Shown piece after piece: positions 1-8,073 of a stretch of 64,000 bases of DNA. The stretch lies in assembly GCF_001941845.1 (NCBI RefSeq), contig NZ_CP018870.1, positions 620,001-684,000 of the forward strand. The letters run 5' to 3'. Position numbers and translations under genes: made by a program. The notes beneath the pieces are model-generated. The model was not told where the DNA came from. It saw only the letters and a program-made list of their open reading frames with translations, and searched no databases. The stretch comes from Streptomyces sp. TN58. Its GTDB lineage: Bacteria > Actinomycetota > Actinomycetes > Streptomycetales > Streptomycetaceae. Positions within the stretch are counted from its first letter, which is position 1; the number at the start of each line of letters is the position of its first letter.

Positions 1-486
1 CCACGCGGACACCGTGACCCTGACTCCCTGACTTCCTGCCGATGGCGGCTGACCCGGCCCATCCCGCTCGCGTCGAGCCCGCCGCCGATCTCCCGGCCGT
101 CGACGATCACAGCGAGTGCCACCGCGATCGGCGGCCAGAGCGCATACACGGTCCAGGAGCCGGGGACCGTGGCGGCGTATCCCAGGGCCCGGCACCCGGC
201 TCCCAGTTCTGGACCAGGCGCTTACGGGCGCATGGGGCAGCTGGTGCCAGGGACCCCCAGCCCCGAATCGGGTCGGCGGCCGGGCATGGGCGGTGGTGGT
301 GGGGGTAGGTGTGTAGTAGCCGTTGGCGATATCCGTGCCGCCGCGTCCTGCCCTCAGAAGCCATTCGCGGGGTGGGGGTGTTCCTGGTCCGGGCCTCCTC
401 GACCGCGCGGCCGCCGAATGCCGCGCACTTCTTTCCCGCTGTAGCGCGCGGAAAGGGAGGGCTCCGATCCGACAGGACGGCCCAGC
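1..486. other. No confident gene
   Basis: I see no convincing gene here. A minus-strand frame running from about 236 off the left edge reads like a hydrophobic fragment (it contains TVYALWPPIAVALAVIV). It has no clear start or ribosome binding site and could be the remnant or end of a membrane protein. The rest is GC-rich sequence upstream of the first STAS gene. Confidence 0.4.
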
Positions 487-831
487 ATGCAACCGCACTC
501 CGGTCAGAGCTTGTCCCCCACCCTCGGTCTCCGCGTGGCCGTGCGCCCCGGCCGGACGGTTCTGACCGTGGCCGGCGAGCTCGACATGGACACCGCGCCG
601 CACCTCGCCGAGGCCACCGGCACCATCGACCTGCACCGTCGGACCCTCACCCTGGACCTGTCGGCCGTCACGTTCATCGACTCCAGCGGCCTCAACGCCC
701 TCCTCGCCCTGCGCCACCGCGTCGGCCTGGCGGGCGGAGCGCTGGAACTCACCGGTCTACGCGACCAGCCTCTGCACCTGCTGGACCTCACGGAAACCCG
801 CCCCCTGTTCACCCTCCGTCTCGGGCACTGA
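487..831 (+). CDS. STAS-domain anti-sigma factor antagonist
   Basis: This is a 114-residue single-domain STAS protein of the SpoIIAA/RsbV/BldG class. Such proteins release sigma factors by binding an RsbW-type kinase in their dephosphorylated form. The core is typical: a beta-strand with GELDMDTAP, then LDLSAVTFIDSSGLNALL, where the DSSG serine is the expected phospho-acceptor. A second STAS gene and an RsbW-like ATPase follow on the same strand, so the three probably form one partner-switch module. The ATG start fits the family's usual N-terminus, although the upstream AGGAC is only a weak ribosome binding site. Confidence 0.88.
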   Translation: MQPHSGQSLSPTLGLRVAVRPGRTVLTVAGELDMDTAPHLAEATGTIDLHRRTLTLDLSAVTFIDSSGLNALLALRHRVGLAGGALELTGLRDQPLHLLDLTETRPLFTLRLGH

Positions 832-917
832 CCCGCTGCCGCGCGGAGGGGTACCGGGGCGCGGGGGCGTACCGTACCGTCACGGTGTGTAGATCCACTC
901 GTGTTCCAGGAGGCCGT

Positions 918-1238
918 GTGATTGCGCCCAAGGTGACGGTCCGCACCGACGTCGACAGCGTGCGGGTCGTCGTGTGCTCCGGCGAGTTCGACCTCGACAC
1001 CACCGGACTCCTGGTGGACGCGTGCGACGTCCAGACGCTCCCGGCCGGTCTCCTGGTCGTCGATGTGCGGCAGGTGGAGTTCGGCGACTCCAGCTTCCTC
1101 AACGCGCTCATCCGGCTGCGCAACACCCGTCCTCTCGCCCTCCAGGGCCCGCTCCCGTCCCAGTTGCGGAGGATGCTGGAGATGACCGGTGCCCTGGCGC
1201 TGTTCGAAATCCGCGACACCCCAGACCGTGCCGGCTGA
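918..1238 (+). CDS. STAS-domain anti-sigma factor antagonist, paralogue
   Basis: This 106-residue STAS protein is paralogous to the gene just upstream. It has CSGEFDLDTTG near the N-terminus and VEFGDSSFLNALIRLRN at the phosphorylation loop. In this loop the usual DSSG reads DSSF, so the serine is kept but the glycine after it is replaced. The GTG start at 918 is chosen because a strong AGGAGG (908-913) sits just before it; the open frame itself extends much further upstream without coding character. It lies 86 bp after the first STAS gene and 55 bp before the ATPase, consistent with one transcript. Confidence 0.85.
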   Translation: MIAPKVTVRTDVDSVRVVVCSGEFDLDTTGLLVDACDVQTLPAGLLVVDVRQVEFGDSSFLNALIRLRNTRPLALQGPLPSQLRRMLEMTGALALFEIRDTPDRAG

Positions 1239-1293
1239 GCCGCTCGGGGCAGGCAGCCGGAATCTCTGGCGGCGCCTGGGGCAGGCGCTCCGT

Positions 1294-1692
1294 ATGAGGC
1301 CTCGATCAGGCAGGACGGGTCTCCCGGCCAAGGTGAACTGTGCGCAGGCCCGGGAGACCGCCCGCCGCGTCCTCGCCGAACACGACGCACCCCCTGCTCT
1401 GGTCGCAGACGTGCTGACCGTGGTCAGCGAACTCGTCTCCAACGCCATCCGCCACGGCGGAGGCCTCACCGGCTTCCGCATCGCCGTCTCGGCCGGCCAG
1501 GTCACCATCGAGGTCTCCGACCGCTCACCCCTCCCACCGCACCTGCGCCCGCCCTCCCCCGACACACCGGGCGGCTTCGGGTGGCGCGTGGTGAGAACCC
1601 TCGCCCCCGGCACCTTCATCCGCTTCCACCGCGGCGGCAAAACCATCACCGCCACCCTCCCCACCCCCGGCAGCCCTCCCCCGACGCCCTGA
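1294..1692 (+). CDS. RsbW-like ATP-binding protein (HATPase_c), putative anti-sigma kinase
   Basis: The product is 132 residues of GHKL ATPase fold, as in RsbW/SpoIIAB-type serine kinases and the many Streptomyces orphan versions. The N-box reads VVSELVSNAIRHGG, and a shortened G1-like box is seen at VSDRSPLPP. A GGFGWRVVR segment replaces the usual GRGL motif. Its position behind two STAS genes suggests it phosphorylates one or both of them and sequesters a sigma factor. An alternative ATG at 1189 would overlap the second STAS gene by 50 bp and adds residues unlike the family, so ATG 1294 is preferred. Confidence 0.8.
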   Translation: MRPRSGRTGLPAKVNCAQARETARRVLAEHDAPPALVADVLTVVSELVSNAIRHGGGLTGFRIAVSAGQVTIEVSDRSPLPPHLRPPSPDTPGGFGWRVVRTLAPGTFIRFHRGGKTITATLPTPGSPPPTP

Positions 1693-1875
1693 GGAAGCCG
1701 CCGCCCGAGCAGCACGCGCCCCGGACCCGGCCGCTCACCGTGACGTACGCGGGTGCAGCGTGCGGCGGGCAGGCCGATGGATGAGCAGCATGGGTCATTC
1801 GCACGGCTCCGGCCTTTGCCGCGGTCGATCCGTCCGCGGTTCCGCGGTGCGGGGAGCCCCTTCGCCCGTACGGGC

Positions 1876-2247
1876 TCAGGCCGTCTCTTCGGCGGTCGGC
1901 AGCGCCGCCGGGGAGCGGGAACCGGCGACGGCCGCCGTGGCGCGGCGGCGGGGTCCCGCGGCGCGGCAGCCCAGGCAGTCGGCGTGCCCGGTACGCCCCG
2001 CGGTGTCCCGGACCCGCCAGTCCCACTCGGCTTCCGGCCGCGGGCCGCTCGGCTTGCCCCAGCCGGCGAGGTGCAGCGCCCAGGTGACGAGACCGGCCAG
2101 GGCCACGGTGCCGAGGCCGATCAGGATCCCGGGCGTCCAGGCCGCGCATACGGCGGCCCCCGCTCCGGCGAAGCCGAGTAGGGCCAAGGTGGTTCCGGTC
2201 CAGCCGGCCACCGTGTGGCCGAGGTCGACGTGACCGTGCGCGCTCAT
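1876..2247 (-). CDS. Small HGxxPAAW-type (DUF6704-like) membrane protein
   Basis: This is a 123-residue protein with the N-terminal signature MSAHGHVDLGHTVAGWTG, a variant of the HGxxPAAWTG motif that names a small actinobacterial membrane family. Two hydrophobic helices follow, at roughly residues 17-37 and 40-62. The tail is basic and cytoplasmic-looking, with CLGCRAAGPRRR. The function of the family is unknown. An AGGGAG ribosome binding site lies 5 nt upstream. The gene is divergent from the MarR regulator, and the operator-like dyads between them could control both. Confidence 0.72.
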   Translation of the reverse strand: MSAHGHVDLGHTVAGWTGTTLALLGFAGAGAAVCAAWTPGILIGLGTVALAGLVTWALHLAGWGKPSGPRPEAEWDWRVRDTAGRTGHADCLGCRAAGPRRRATAAVAGSRSPAALPTAEETA

Positions 2248-2324
2248 GGTTCTCCCTGGTCGGAGGGGACAGCAGTAGGCTCGGACAAGGAGATGCTTAT
2301 TTAGCGAGGTAAGTATCTCACAAG

Positions 2325-2345
2325 CTAAGTAACTTAGATGCTAAG
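2325..2345. promoter_or_regulatory. Stacked CTAAG/CTTAG dyads, likely MarR operator
   Basis: Three alternating arms form two perfect overlapping inverted repeats: CTAAG-TAA-CTTAG (2325-2337) and CTTAG-ATG-CTAAG (2333-2345). They sit in an AT-rich island (about 2290-2352) that stands out in this genome. They overlap the start region of the MarR gene and face the divergent membrane protein gene. MarR dimers typically bind AT-rich dyads of this type. The operator assignment is an inference. Confidence 0.6.
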
Positions 2346-2355
2346 GAGTATTTGC

Positions 2356-2877
2356 GTGCAGGGCAAGCCCCGCCCCGCGGCCACGGCCGCGGAGGCGCTT
2401 TCGCGCATGGACCAGTTCGTCGCCCTCGGCATCGTCGGCCAGCAGGAGGTGGCGCAGCGGCTCGGCCTCAACGTCACCGATCTGACCTGCCTCGGGCACA
2501 TCCTGGGCGCCGGGGAGACCCCGCTCGCGGCCGGCGACCTGGCCGAACTGGTGGACCTGACCACCGGCGCGGTCACCGGCGTGCTCAACCGCCTCGAAAA
2601 GGCCGGATACGCGCGGCGCCGCCCCGATCCCGCCGACCGGCGCAGGGTGCGGGTGGTCGCGGAGCCGGCCGCCGCGGCCCGGGTCTTCGCCGTCTACCAG
2701 CCCTTCTACGACCGGCTCGGCGCGCTGTTCGCCGACTACACCCCCGACGAGGTCGCCGTGATCGCCGACTGGTTCGAGCGTGCGGCGGCCGAGGTCCGCG
2801 CCCACTGCGCCCAGGTGCGCTCGGGCGAACTGGACGCCCCGGCGGGTCCGCCCCCCGCTGGTACCATGGGCGGTTGA
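2356..2877 (+). CDS. MarR-family transcriptional regulator
   Basis: This 173-residue winged-helix regulator has the MarR core: a dimerisation helix with MDQFVALGIVGQQEVAQRLG, then DLAELVDLTTGAVTGVLNRL (recognition helix) and the wing motif PDPADRRRVRV. The GTG at 2356 is chosen because AAGGAG (2343-2348) lies 7 nt upstream. An ATG at 2338 is in frame but has no ribosome binding site and lies inside the dyad operator. It probably represses itself and perhaps the divergent small membrane gene. The DEAD-box gene starts 43 bp downstream and may be co-transcribed. The ligand is unknown. Confidence 0.88.
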   Translation: MQGKPRPAATAAEALSRMDQFVALGIVGQQEVAQRLGLNVTDLTCLGHILGAGETPLAAGDLAELVDLTTGAVTGVLNRLEKAGYARRRPDPADRRRVRVVAEPAAAARVFAVYQPFYDRLGALFADYTPDEVAVIADWFERAAAEVRAHCAQVRSGELDAPAGPPPAGTMGG

Positions 2878-2920
2878 CCATCTTCTTTCCTGCTTCTCCC
2901 CGTACTTCGAAAGGTCCTGC

Positions 2921-4408
2921 ATGAGGAACCCGTCAGCTCATGGGCGCTTCGGTGTGAAGGGCGGTGCCAAGGCCGGTTCCAGGACCGCAGCCAAGGCCCC
3001 CCGGAGCCTCGGGCCGCAGGGTGAGTTCGCGATGCCCGAGCCGAAGTCGCCGGCGCTGGCACCGGTGGACTCGTTCTCCGAGCTCGACCTGCCCGTCGAG
3101 CTGACGCAGACCATGGCCTCCCTGTCGGTGACGCAGCCGTTCCCGATCCAGGCGGCGACCCTCCCCAACGCCCTCGCCGGGCGTGACGTGCTCGGGCGCG
3201 GCCGGACCGGCTCCGGCAAGACCCTCGCCTTCGGCCTGGCGCTGCTCGCGCGGACGGCGGGCCGGCAGGCCGATCCGAAGCGCCCGCTGGCGCTGGTCCT
3301 CGTACCGACGCGTGAGCTGGCGCAGCAGGTGACCGAGGCGCTGGAGCCGTACGCGGCGGCCCTGCGGCTGCGGATGGCCACCGTGGTCGGCGGCCTGTCC
3401 ATCGGCCGCCAGGTGAGTGCCCTGCGGGCCGGTGCCGAGGTCGTCGTGGCCACCCCGGGGCGGCTGAGCGACCTGGTCGGACGGCGCGACGTGCACCTGG
3501 AGCGGGTACGGATCACCGTGCTCGACGAGGCGGACCAGATGTGCGACATGGGCTTCATGCCGCAGGTCACGGAGATCCTGGACCAGGTGCACCACGCGGG
3601 GCAGCGGATGCTGTTCTCGGCGACCCTGGACCGCAACGTCGACCAGCTGGTGCGCAGGTACCTGAAGGACCCGGTCTCCTCGTCCGTGGACCCGCAGGCG
3701 GGTGCGGTGACGACGATGGACCACCACGTGCTGCACATCCACGCCGCCGACAAGGTCTCGGCGGCGACCGAGATCGCGGCGCGCGACAACCGGGTGCTGA
3801 TGTTCCTCGACACCAAGCACGGGGTCGACCAGTTCGTGAAGCACCTGCGCGCCATGGGCGTACGGGCGGAGGGGCTGCACAGCGGCAAGTCGCAGCCGCA
3901 GCGCACCCGGACCCTGGCCCAGTTCAAGTCCGGGGCGGTGACGGTGCTGGTCGCGACGAACGTCGCGGCGCGCGGCATCCACATCGACGACCTCGACCTC
4001 GTGGTCAACGTCGACCCGCCGGCCGACCACAAGGACTACCTGCACCGCGGCGGGCGCACCGCCCGGGCCGGGGAGTCGGGCCGGGTCGTCACGCTCGTCA
4101 CGCCGAACCAGCGCCGGGACATGGTCCGGCTGCTGTCCGACGCCCGGATCCGGCCGACGATCACGCAGGTGCGCTCGGGTGAGGCGGCGCTCAGCAGGAT
4201 CACCGGCGCGAAGGCTCCCTCGGGGGTGCCGCTGTCCGGCTCGGCGCCGACCGACGCCAAGGGCAGGCCGTCGGGGACGGAGCTCGGTTTCCGCGGCATC
4301 GGCACCCGGCCCGGCCGGTCCGGCAAGGGCAAGGAGTCCCGCAAGACGCTGGAGGCCCGGCAGCAGGCCGAGGCCCGCCGCGCCGCCCGGGTCCGCCGCG
4401 GCATCTGA
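2921..4408 (+). CDS. DEAD-box RNA helicase
   Basis: The 495-residue protein carries the full SF2 helicase set: Q-motif PFPIQAATLP, Walker A GRGRTGSGKT, PTRELAQQ, TPGR, Walker B VLDEADQM, SAT, then in the second RecA lobe ATNVAARGIHID and HRGGRTARAG. The basic, low-complexity tail (from about residue 420) resembles RNA-tethering extensions of RhlE/CsdA-like enzymes. Such helicases unwind structured RNA in ribosome assembly or cold adaptation. ATG 2921 has GAAAGG 6 nt upstream; the open frame further 5' overlaps the MarR gene and is not coding. The gene lies 43 bp behind MarR. Confidence 0.93.
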   Translation: MRNPSAHGRFGVKGGAKAGSRTAAKAPRSLGPQGEFAMPEPKSPALAPVDSFSELDLPVELTQTMASLSVTQPFPIQAATLPNALAGRDVLGRGRTGSGKTLAFGLALLARTAGRQADPKRPLALVLVPTRELAQQVTEALEPYAAALRLRMATVVGGLSIGRQVSALRAGAEVVVATPGRLSDLVGRRDVHLERVRITVLDEADQMCDMGFMPQVTEILDQVHHAGQRMLFSATLDRNVDQLVRRYLKDPVSSSVDPQAGAVTTMDHHVLHIHAADKVSAATEIAARDNRVLMFLDTKHGVDQFVKHLRAMGVRAEGLHSGKSQPQRTRTLAQFKSGAVTVLVATNVAARGIHIDDLDLVVNVDPPADHKDYLHRGGRTARAGESGRVVTLVTPNQRRDMVRLLSDARIRPTITQVRSGEAALSRITGAKAPSGVPLSGSAPTDAKGRPSGTELGFRGIGTRPGRSGKGKESRKTLEARQQAEARRAARVRRGI

Positions 4409-4517
4409 GGCCACAGTCGGGGCCGGCCCACCGGAGGCCCCTCACGGCCCGGGCCGGCGGCGGCCCGGTCACGGCCCCGCGGCGGCCCGGTCAGGGGCCC
4501 GCCGGTGGCTTCGGTGG

Positions 4518-5279
4518 TCACTCGCGTTCGAAGGCGTGGGAGTGGCCGATGACGCGGAACCCGCGGCGCTCGTACCACCGGCGCGGCCAGTCAGCCGCGT
4601 CGGCGGTCAGGAAGCGGGTGCCGCAGCCCGCCTCGCCGGCCAGGTGCAGGGCGGTGGCCAGAACGGCGTCGGCGTGGCCGCGGCGGAAGTGGGCCTCGGC
4701 GGTCATCAGGTCCTCTATCTGGGCCGTTCCGGCCGCTGGGTCGAGATAGAGGTCGGCCCAGGAGGCGACCTCGCCGTCCTGCGCGCGGGAGCCGATGAAG
4801 CGGACGTCGTCGGCGCCGCGCAGGCGGGCCTCGCGCCGGTCGACGAGCTGGCGTACGACCTCGTCGTCCACGTCCGGGAGGATGCCGCGCCAGCGGGTGG
4901 TCAGCGGGCCGCGCAGTGCGTCGAGGCCGACCTCGTGCGCGGCCGCGCGGGCCGGCACCGGGCCGGTGTGGAGCATCACCAGGTAGGTGGAGTGGGTGTA
5001 GCCGGCGCTGACCAGCGGGGCGGCGCACGCCCGCGCGGTCTCGTCGTCGAGCACGCTCACCAGGCGGTGCGACAGATGGCCCAGGGCCTCGTCCGCGAGG
5101 GCGGGGAGGGCCTCGGGGTCGACGTCCCCGTCGATGACGACCTGGTTGTTCGCGCGGGACTCCGCGAAGGTGTCGTCGTAGGCGGCGAAGCCACCGGGCA
5201 GTGGGACGGTACGGACCGCCTGGCGGCGGGCGAAGTCCGCCATGAAGCGGTTGACGCGGGAGAGTTGTGTGCTGGTCAC
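4518..5279 (-). CDS. GNAT-family N-acetyltransferase
   Basis: The product is 253 residues. The C-terminal half has the GNAT fold: VASWADLYLDPAAGTAQIED, then FRRGHADAVLATAL as the acetyl-CoA loop region, and a terminal WYERRGFRVIGHSHAF, a characteristic GNAT ending. The N-terminal half looks like a degenerate second GNAT domain, as in other two-domain Streptomyces members. The GTG start has only a weak upstream purine stretch. The gene is convergent with the helicase. The substrate cannot be told from the sequence. Confidence 0.82.
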   Translation of the reverse strand: MTSTQLSRVNRFMADFARRQAVRTVPLPGGFAAYDDTFAESRANNQVVIDGDVDPEALPALADEALGHLSHRLVSVLDDETARACAAPLVSAGYTHSTYLVMLHTGPVPARAAAHEVGLDALRGPLTTRWRGILPDVDDEVVRQLVDRREARLRGADDVRFIGSRAQDGEVASWADLYLDPAAGTAQIEDLMTAEAHFRRGHADAVLATALHLAGEAGCGTRFLTADAADWPRRWYERRGFRVIGHSHAFERE

Positions 5280-5317
5280 CCGGGCAGCCTAAGGGCTGTA
5301 AGCGGGCGGGCGGCGGG

Positions 5318-5818
5318 TCATTCGGAGCGCGGGAGGACGGGCCGCCTGCGCAGGCGCTCGGCCGCGGCGTTGCGGACGCGGCGGGTGCGGGCGTCGGCGG
5401 CGAGCAGTTCCAGGGCCCGGTACGAGCCGAGCAGCCGGACCGCGGTGCGCTGGCACCAGTCGGACGCGCCGGTCAGATCGGCGGCGGACCACGGCTCGCC
5501 GCGGGTGACGGCCTTGAGCAGGCTCCACTCGCGCAGCCGGCGCTCGGGGAACTCCCGACCGGCCAGGACAGCGGACATGGCCCGCGCCCAGGCGGTGAAC
5601 GCGTCGTCGGCGAGCAGGACCGCCGCCCGTCGGTCGAGGTGGGTGACGGCCGCGCTCTCGGCCATCACGCGGTCGGGGTCGCGCAGGACGGCCGCCATGG
5701 CCTCGGCCTCGGCGCTCGGGCCGGGCGTCGCGGCGAGGGTTTCGAGGTGGCGGGTGTAGCGCCGGTGCTCGGGGGGCGCGTCGGGGTCGAGATCGGGGTC
5801 GAGGTCGGGCAGGCTCAT
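5318..5818 (-). CDS. Conserved-looking hypothetical protein
   Basis: This is a 166-residue, mostly helical soluble protein that I do not recognise. Its start is Asp/Pro rich (MSLPDLDPDLDPDAPPEHRR), with helical segments after it and an Arg-rich end (RLRRRPVLPRSE). Its ATG overlaps the stop codon of the small gene upstream (5815-6099) in an ATGA arrangement, the best evidence that both are real and translationally coupled. Strong third-position GC supports coding. No enzymatic motif is visible. A SWIM- or HEAT-like scaffold is possible but unproven. Confidence 0.65.
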   Translation of the reverse strand: MSLPDLDPDLDPDAPPEHRRYTRHLETLAATPGPSAEAEAMAAVLRDPDRVMAESAAVTHLDRRAAVLLADDAFTAWARAMSAVLAGREFPERRLREWSLLKAVTRGEPWSAADLTGASDWCQRTAVRLLGSYRALELLAADARTRRVRNAAAERLRRRPVLPRSE

Positions 5819-6099
5819 CGGGCGGCCGCCTCGCGGACGTGCCCCGACCGGGCGCCGCCCACCGGTGGCGTGCAGTCGGTCCGCACGCTCCGTCCGTGGC
5901 GGCGGGACGCGGTGTCGGCGGCCGCGGTCGCGGCGGCGGTGCCCTCGGCCTGTGCCGCGTCGGCGGACGGGTCGGGCCGTCCGAAGCCGACACCCGTGAT
6001 CGGCGTCGCCGAGCACTCCGCCACCGGCAGGACCGGCGCTCCCGTCGGCATGCCTATGACAGGTCGCCGTTGTTTCTTGCCACTCCGCATGGGCTCCAT
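5815..6099 (-). CDS. Small Pro/Ala-rich hypothetical protein
   Basis: The product is about 94 residues. It starts with a basic stretch (MRSGKKQRRP) followed by VIGMPTGAPVLPVAECSATP and then an Ala-rich tail. It has no recognisable domain. Either ATG 6099 or ATG 6090 could be the start; the second has GGAG 3 nt upstream. The stop codon overlaps the start of the 166-residue gene downstream (ATGA), suggesting coupled expression. Confidence is modest because the protein is short and of low complexity. Confidence 0.5.
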   Translation of the reverse strand: MEPMRSGKKQRRPVIGMPTGAPVLPVAECSATPITGVGFGRPDPSADAAQAEGTAAATAAADTASRRHGRSVRTDCTPPVGGARSGHVREAAAR

Positions 6100-6264
6100 T
6101 CCACACGACCGTTGTCGGGGACCCGTGGCCAGGGTGCCGTCAAGTGGTGCCAGGGCCGTCAGCCCGGAGGCTGCCTACGAGGGACGAACATTCCCCCCGT
6201 CGGCCGGCCGGACCCGTACGCCGTGTCGGCGGCGCGGCGCCCTGCGTACGCGTTCTCGCCCGGG

Positions 6265-6774
6265 TCAGGCCGTGCGGGCGCCGGGCGGGCGCTCGGGTCC
6301 GGGGAGGGGCGCGCCGGTCTCCAGGAGGGTTTTCAGGCTCGACGCGAGCATCGGCCAGGCCTGTCCGCACATGGCGATCAGGGTGCCGCCGGGCTGGAAG
6401 CCCTCGTGGCGGATCGTCAGCCGGGCGAGGGCCCCGCCGACCGGCTCGATCTCGTACGTCACCTTCGTGCGGGGCTCCTTCGCCAGCTCGGACCGGATCT
6501 CCTCGTCGATCCCGGCCGCGGCCGCCCACTGCGGGCTGAAGGTGTGCCAGGTGTAGGACAGCAGCCGATCCGGGACGCAGCCGAGGACGAGCTGGCCGGG
6601 GTCGCTGGTGCGGGCCCCCCGCTCCACCCAGTCCATCGCCGAGCCCACGGCCCAGTCGGTCTCGAAGCTCAGCCCCCAGTACCGGCGGGTGAGGGCGGGG
6701 TCGGTGAGGGCCTGCCAGACCCGCGACGGATCGGCCTGGATGTAGAGGGTGTAGGTGATCGCGCTGTCGCTCAT
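6265..6774 (-). CDS. SRPBCC (AHSA1/START-like) domain protein
   Basis: This 169-residue protein has the hydrophobic-ligand START-like fold typical of AHSA1 proteins. The first strand reads ITYTLYIQADPSRVWQALTD, followed by YWGLSFETDW, and the C-terminal helix begins WPMLASSLKTLLETG. In actinobacteria such genes often sit next to an ArsR regulator, but none is present here. An upstream GGGGCC serves as a modest ribosome binding site. The last residues are Pro/Arg rich. The ligand is unknown. Confidence 0.85.
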   Translation of the reverse strand: MSDSAITYTLYIQADPSRVWQALTDPALTRRYWGLSFETDWAVGSAMDWVERGARTSDPGQLVLGCVPDRLLSYTWHTFSPQWAAAAGIDEEIRSELAKEPRTKVTYEIEPVGGALARLTIRHEGFQPGGTLIAMCGQAWPMLASSLKTLLETGAPLPGPERPPGARTA

Positions 6775-6891
6775 GGCCCCATGCTGCGGGACCGTGCACC
6801 GCGGACGGCGGATTTCCCGGTCACGGCCCCGGCGGCCGGTTCCGGCGGACGGCCCCGTCGGCCGGTCCCGCCGGCCGGTCCCGCCGCCCCG

Positions 6892-7266
6892 TCACCAGCG
6901 CAGGCCCTCGTCGGGGAGCTCGGTGAGCGGGGTGCGGGCCGGGACGGGGAGCCCCAGGCGGGCGCGGGCGGCGTGGACCGCGGCGAGCTCGTCCTCGCCG
7001 GCCGGGCCCCAGTCGCTCAGCTCGCGGACCTGTTCGGGGGTGGCCAGCAGGCGGGCGTACGCCGGGTCCGCGGCCGGCGGGAGGCCGGTGAGGCGGGCCG
7101 CGACGCGGACGTGTACCCCCGCCTCACCGTCGCGGTAGCCGAGCGGGGCGGATCCCGTGGCGGCCGCGGCGTCCGGGTGCGGGAGGCGGGCGGCGCCGGT
7201 GGCCCGGGCGATCAGTACGAGGACCCGGCCGTCGGGGGCGAACAGCCATCCGGTCAGGTCGGACAC
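6892..7266 (-). CDS. NUDIX-like protein apparently lacking the NUDIX box
   Basis: The 124-residue frame starts with DLTGWLFAPDGRVLVL and TGAARLP, which looks like the first strands of an actinobacterial NUDIX hydrolase. It resumes with GVHVRVAARLTGL and ends RTPLTELPDEGLRW. The catalytic helix expected after RLPGG (GX5EX7REUXEEXGU) is absent: the sequence runs directly from RLPHPDAAAATG to LGYRDGE, as if some 30 residues were lost. GTG 7266 is the likely start but has no good ribosome binding site. It abuts a truncated gene on the other strand, so it may itself be a remnant. The family assignment is from memory. Confidence 0.45.
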   Translation of the reverse strand: MSDLTGWLFAPDGRVLVLIARATGAARLPHPDAAAATGSAPLGYRDGEAGVHVRVAARLTGLPPAADPAYARLLATPEQVRELSDWGPAGEDELAAVHAARARLGLPVPARTPLTELPDEGLRW

Positions 7267-7394
7267 GGGCCGCTGCGCGGGGACCGTGCCGCCGCGCCAC
7301 GCACCGCGCTGCGGGGTCCGTGGGGCGCGGAGCACGCCGAGCCGGTCGAGGGCGGTCGGTGCGGTGGGGCGGCCGCCTTCGAGGAGGGCGGCGC

Positions 7395-8046
7395 CGGAGC
7401 CGTTGGGTATCCGCTGGCCACGTACTTCCCGTACGTCCTGGCCGGGATGGCCCTCGCCCGCCTGTGCGACATACGGGAGCGGGTGATGGCCTGGCGGATG
7501 GCCGTGTGGGGCACGGCGGCCGCGGTCGCCGGCTACGGCGGCGCCTGGCTGGCCGGCCACGTCTTCGGGACCCGGCAGCGGCTGCTGGAGGCGATAGCGG
7601 TCCACCACCCGGAGGCGATGGCCGCCGCCGACCCCGTACGGGAGGTGCTGAACAGCCAGTTCGGCGCCGTGCCGAGCACTTCCTGGGACTGGCTGCTGCT
7701 GGCCGACCCCTACAGCCAGACCCCGCTGGAGACCCTGGGCAACGCGGGGGTGGGGTGCGCCCTCATCGGCCTGTGCGCACTCGCCGCGCGGCACGCGGTG
7801 GGCGCCCGCCTGCTGCGGCCGCTCACGGTGCTGGGGGCGATGGCGCTGAGTGCGTACGTCGTCCACGCGCTGGTCCTGGCCGGCCCGGCGCACGGCGCCG
7901 CGTCCTGGTCGGCGTGGCTCGCCTTCAGCGGCGCGGCGCTGGCGCTGACCTGGGTCTGGCAGCGGGTCTGGGCGGACAGCCCGCTGCGCCGCGGCCCGGT
8001 GGAGCACGCCCTGCGGGTGGCCACGCGGGTGGGCGCCCGGGCGTGA
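7395..8046 (+). pseudogene. C-terminal remnant of a DUF418-type membrane protein/acyltransferase
   Basis: From YPLATYFPYVLAGMALARL onward the frame encodes about 215 residues. They hold four or five hydrophobic helices and the ending SPLRRGPVEHALR, which matches the C-terminal half of DUF418/heparan-acetyltransferase-like membrane proteins (normally about 380-420 residues). Everything upstream in this frame is antisense to the NUDIX-like gene and has no membrane helices. There is no start codon with a ribosome binding site before ATG 7447. The N-terminal half is therefore missing, and I call this a deletion remnant. Confidence 0.6.
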
Positions 8047-8073
8047 TGGGGCCTGCCGTGGCCGGCGCGGGTG

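Noticed and set aside
1..236. Hydrophobic minus-strand fragment at the left edge
   Set aside because: A stop codon lies just upstream and no start or ribosome binding site is visible; too short to call.
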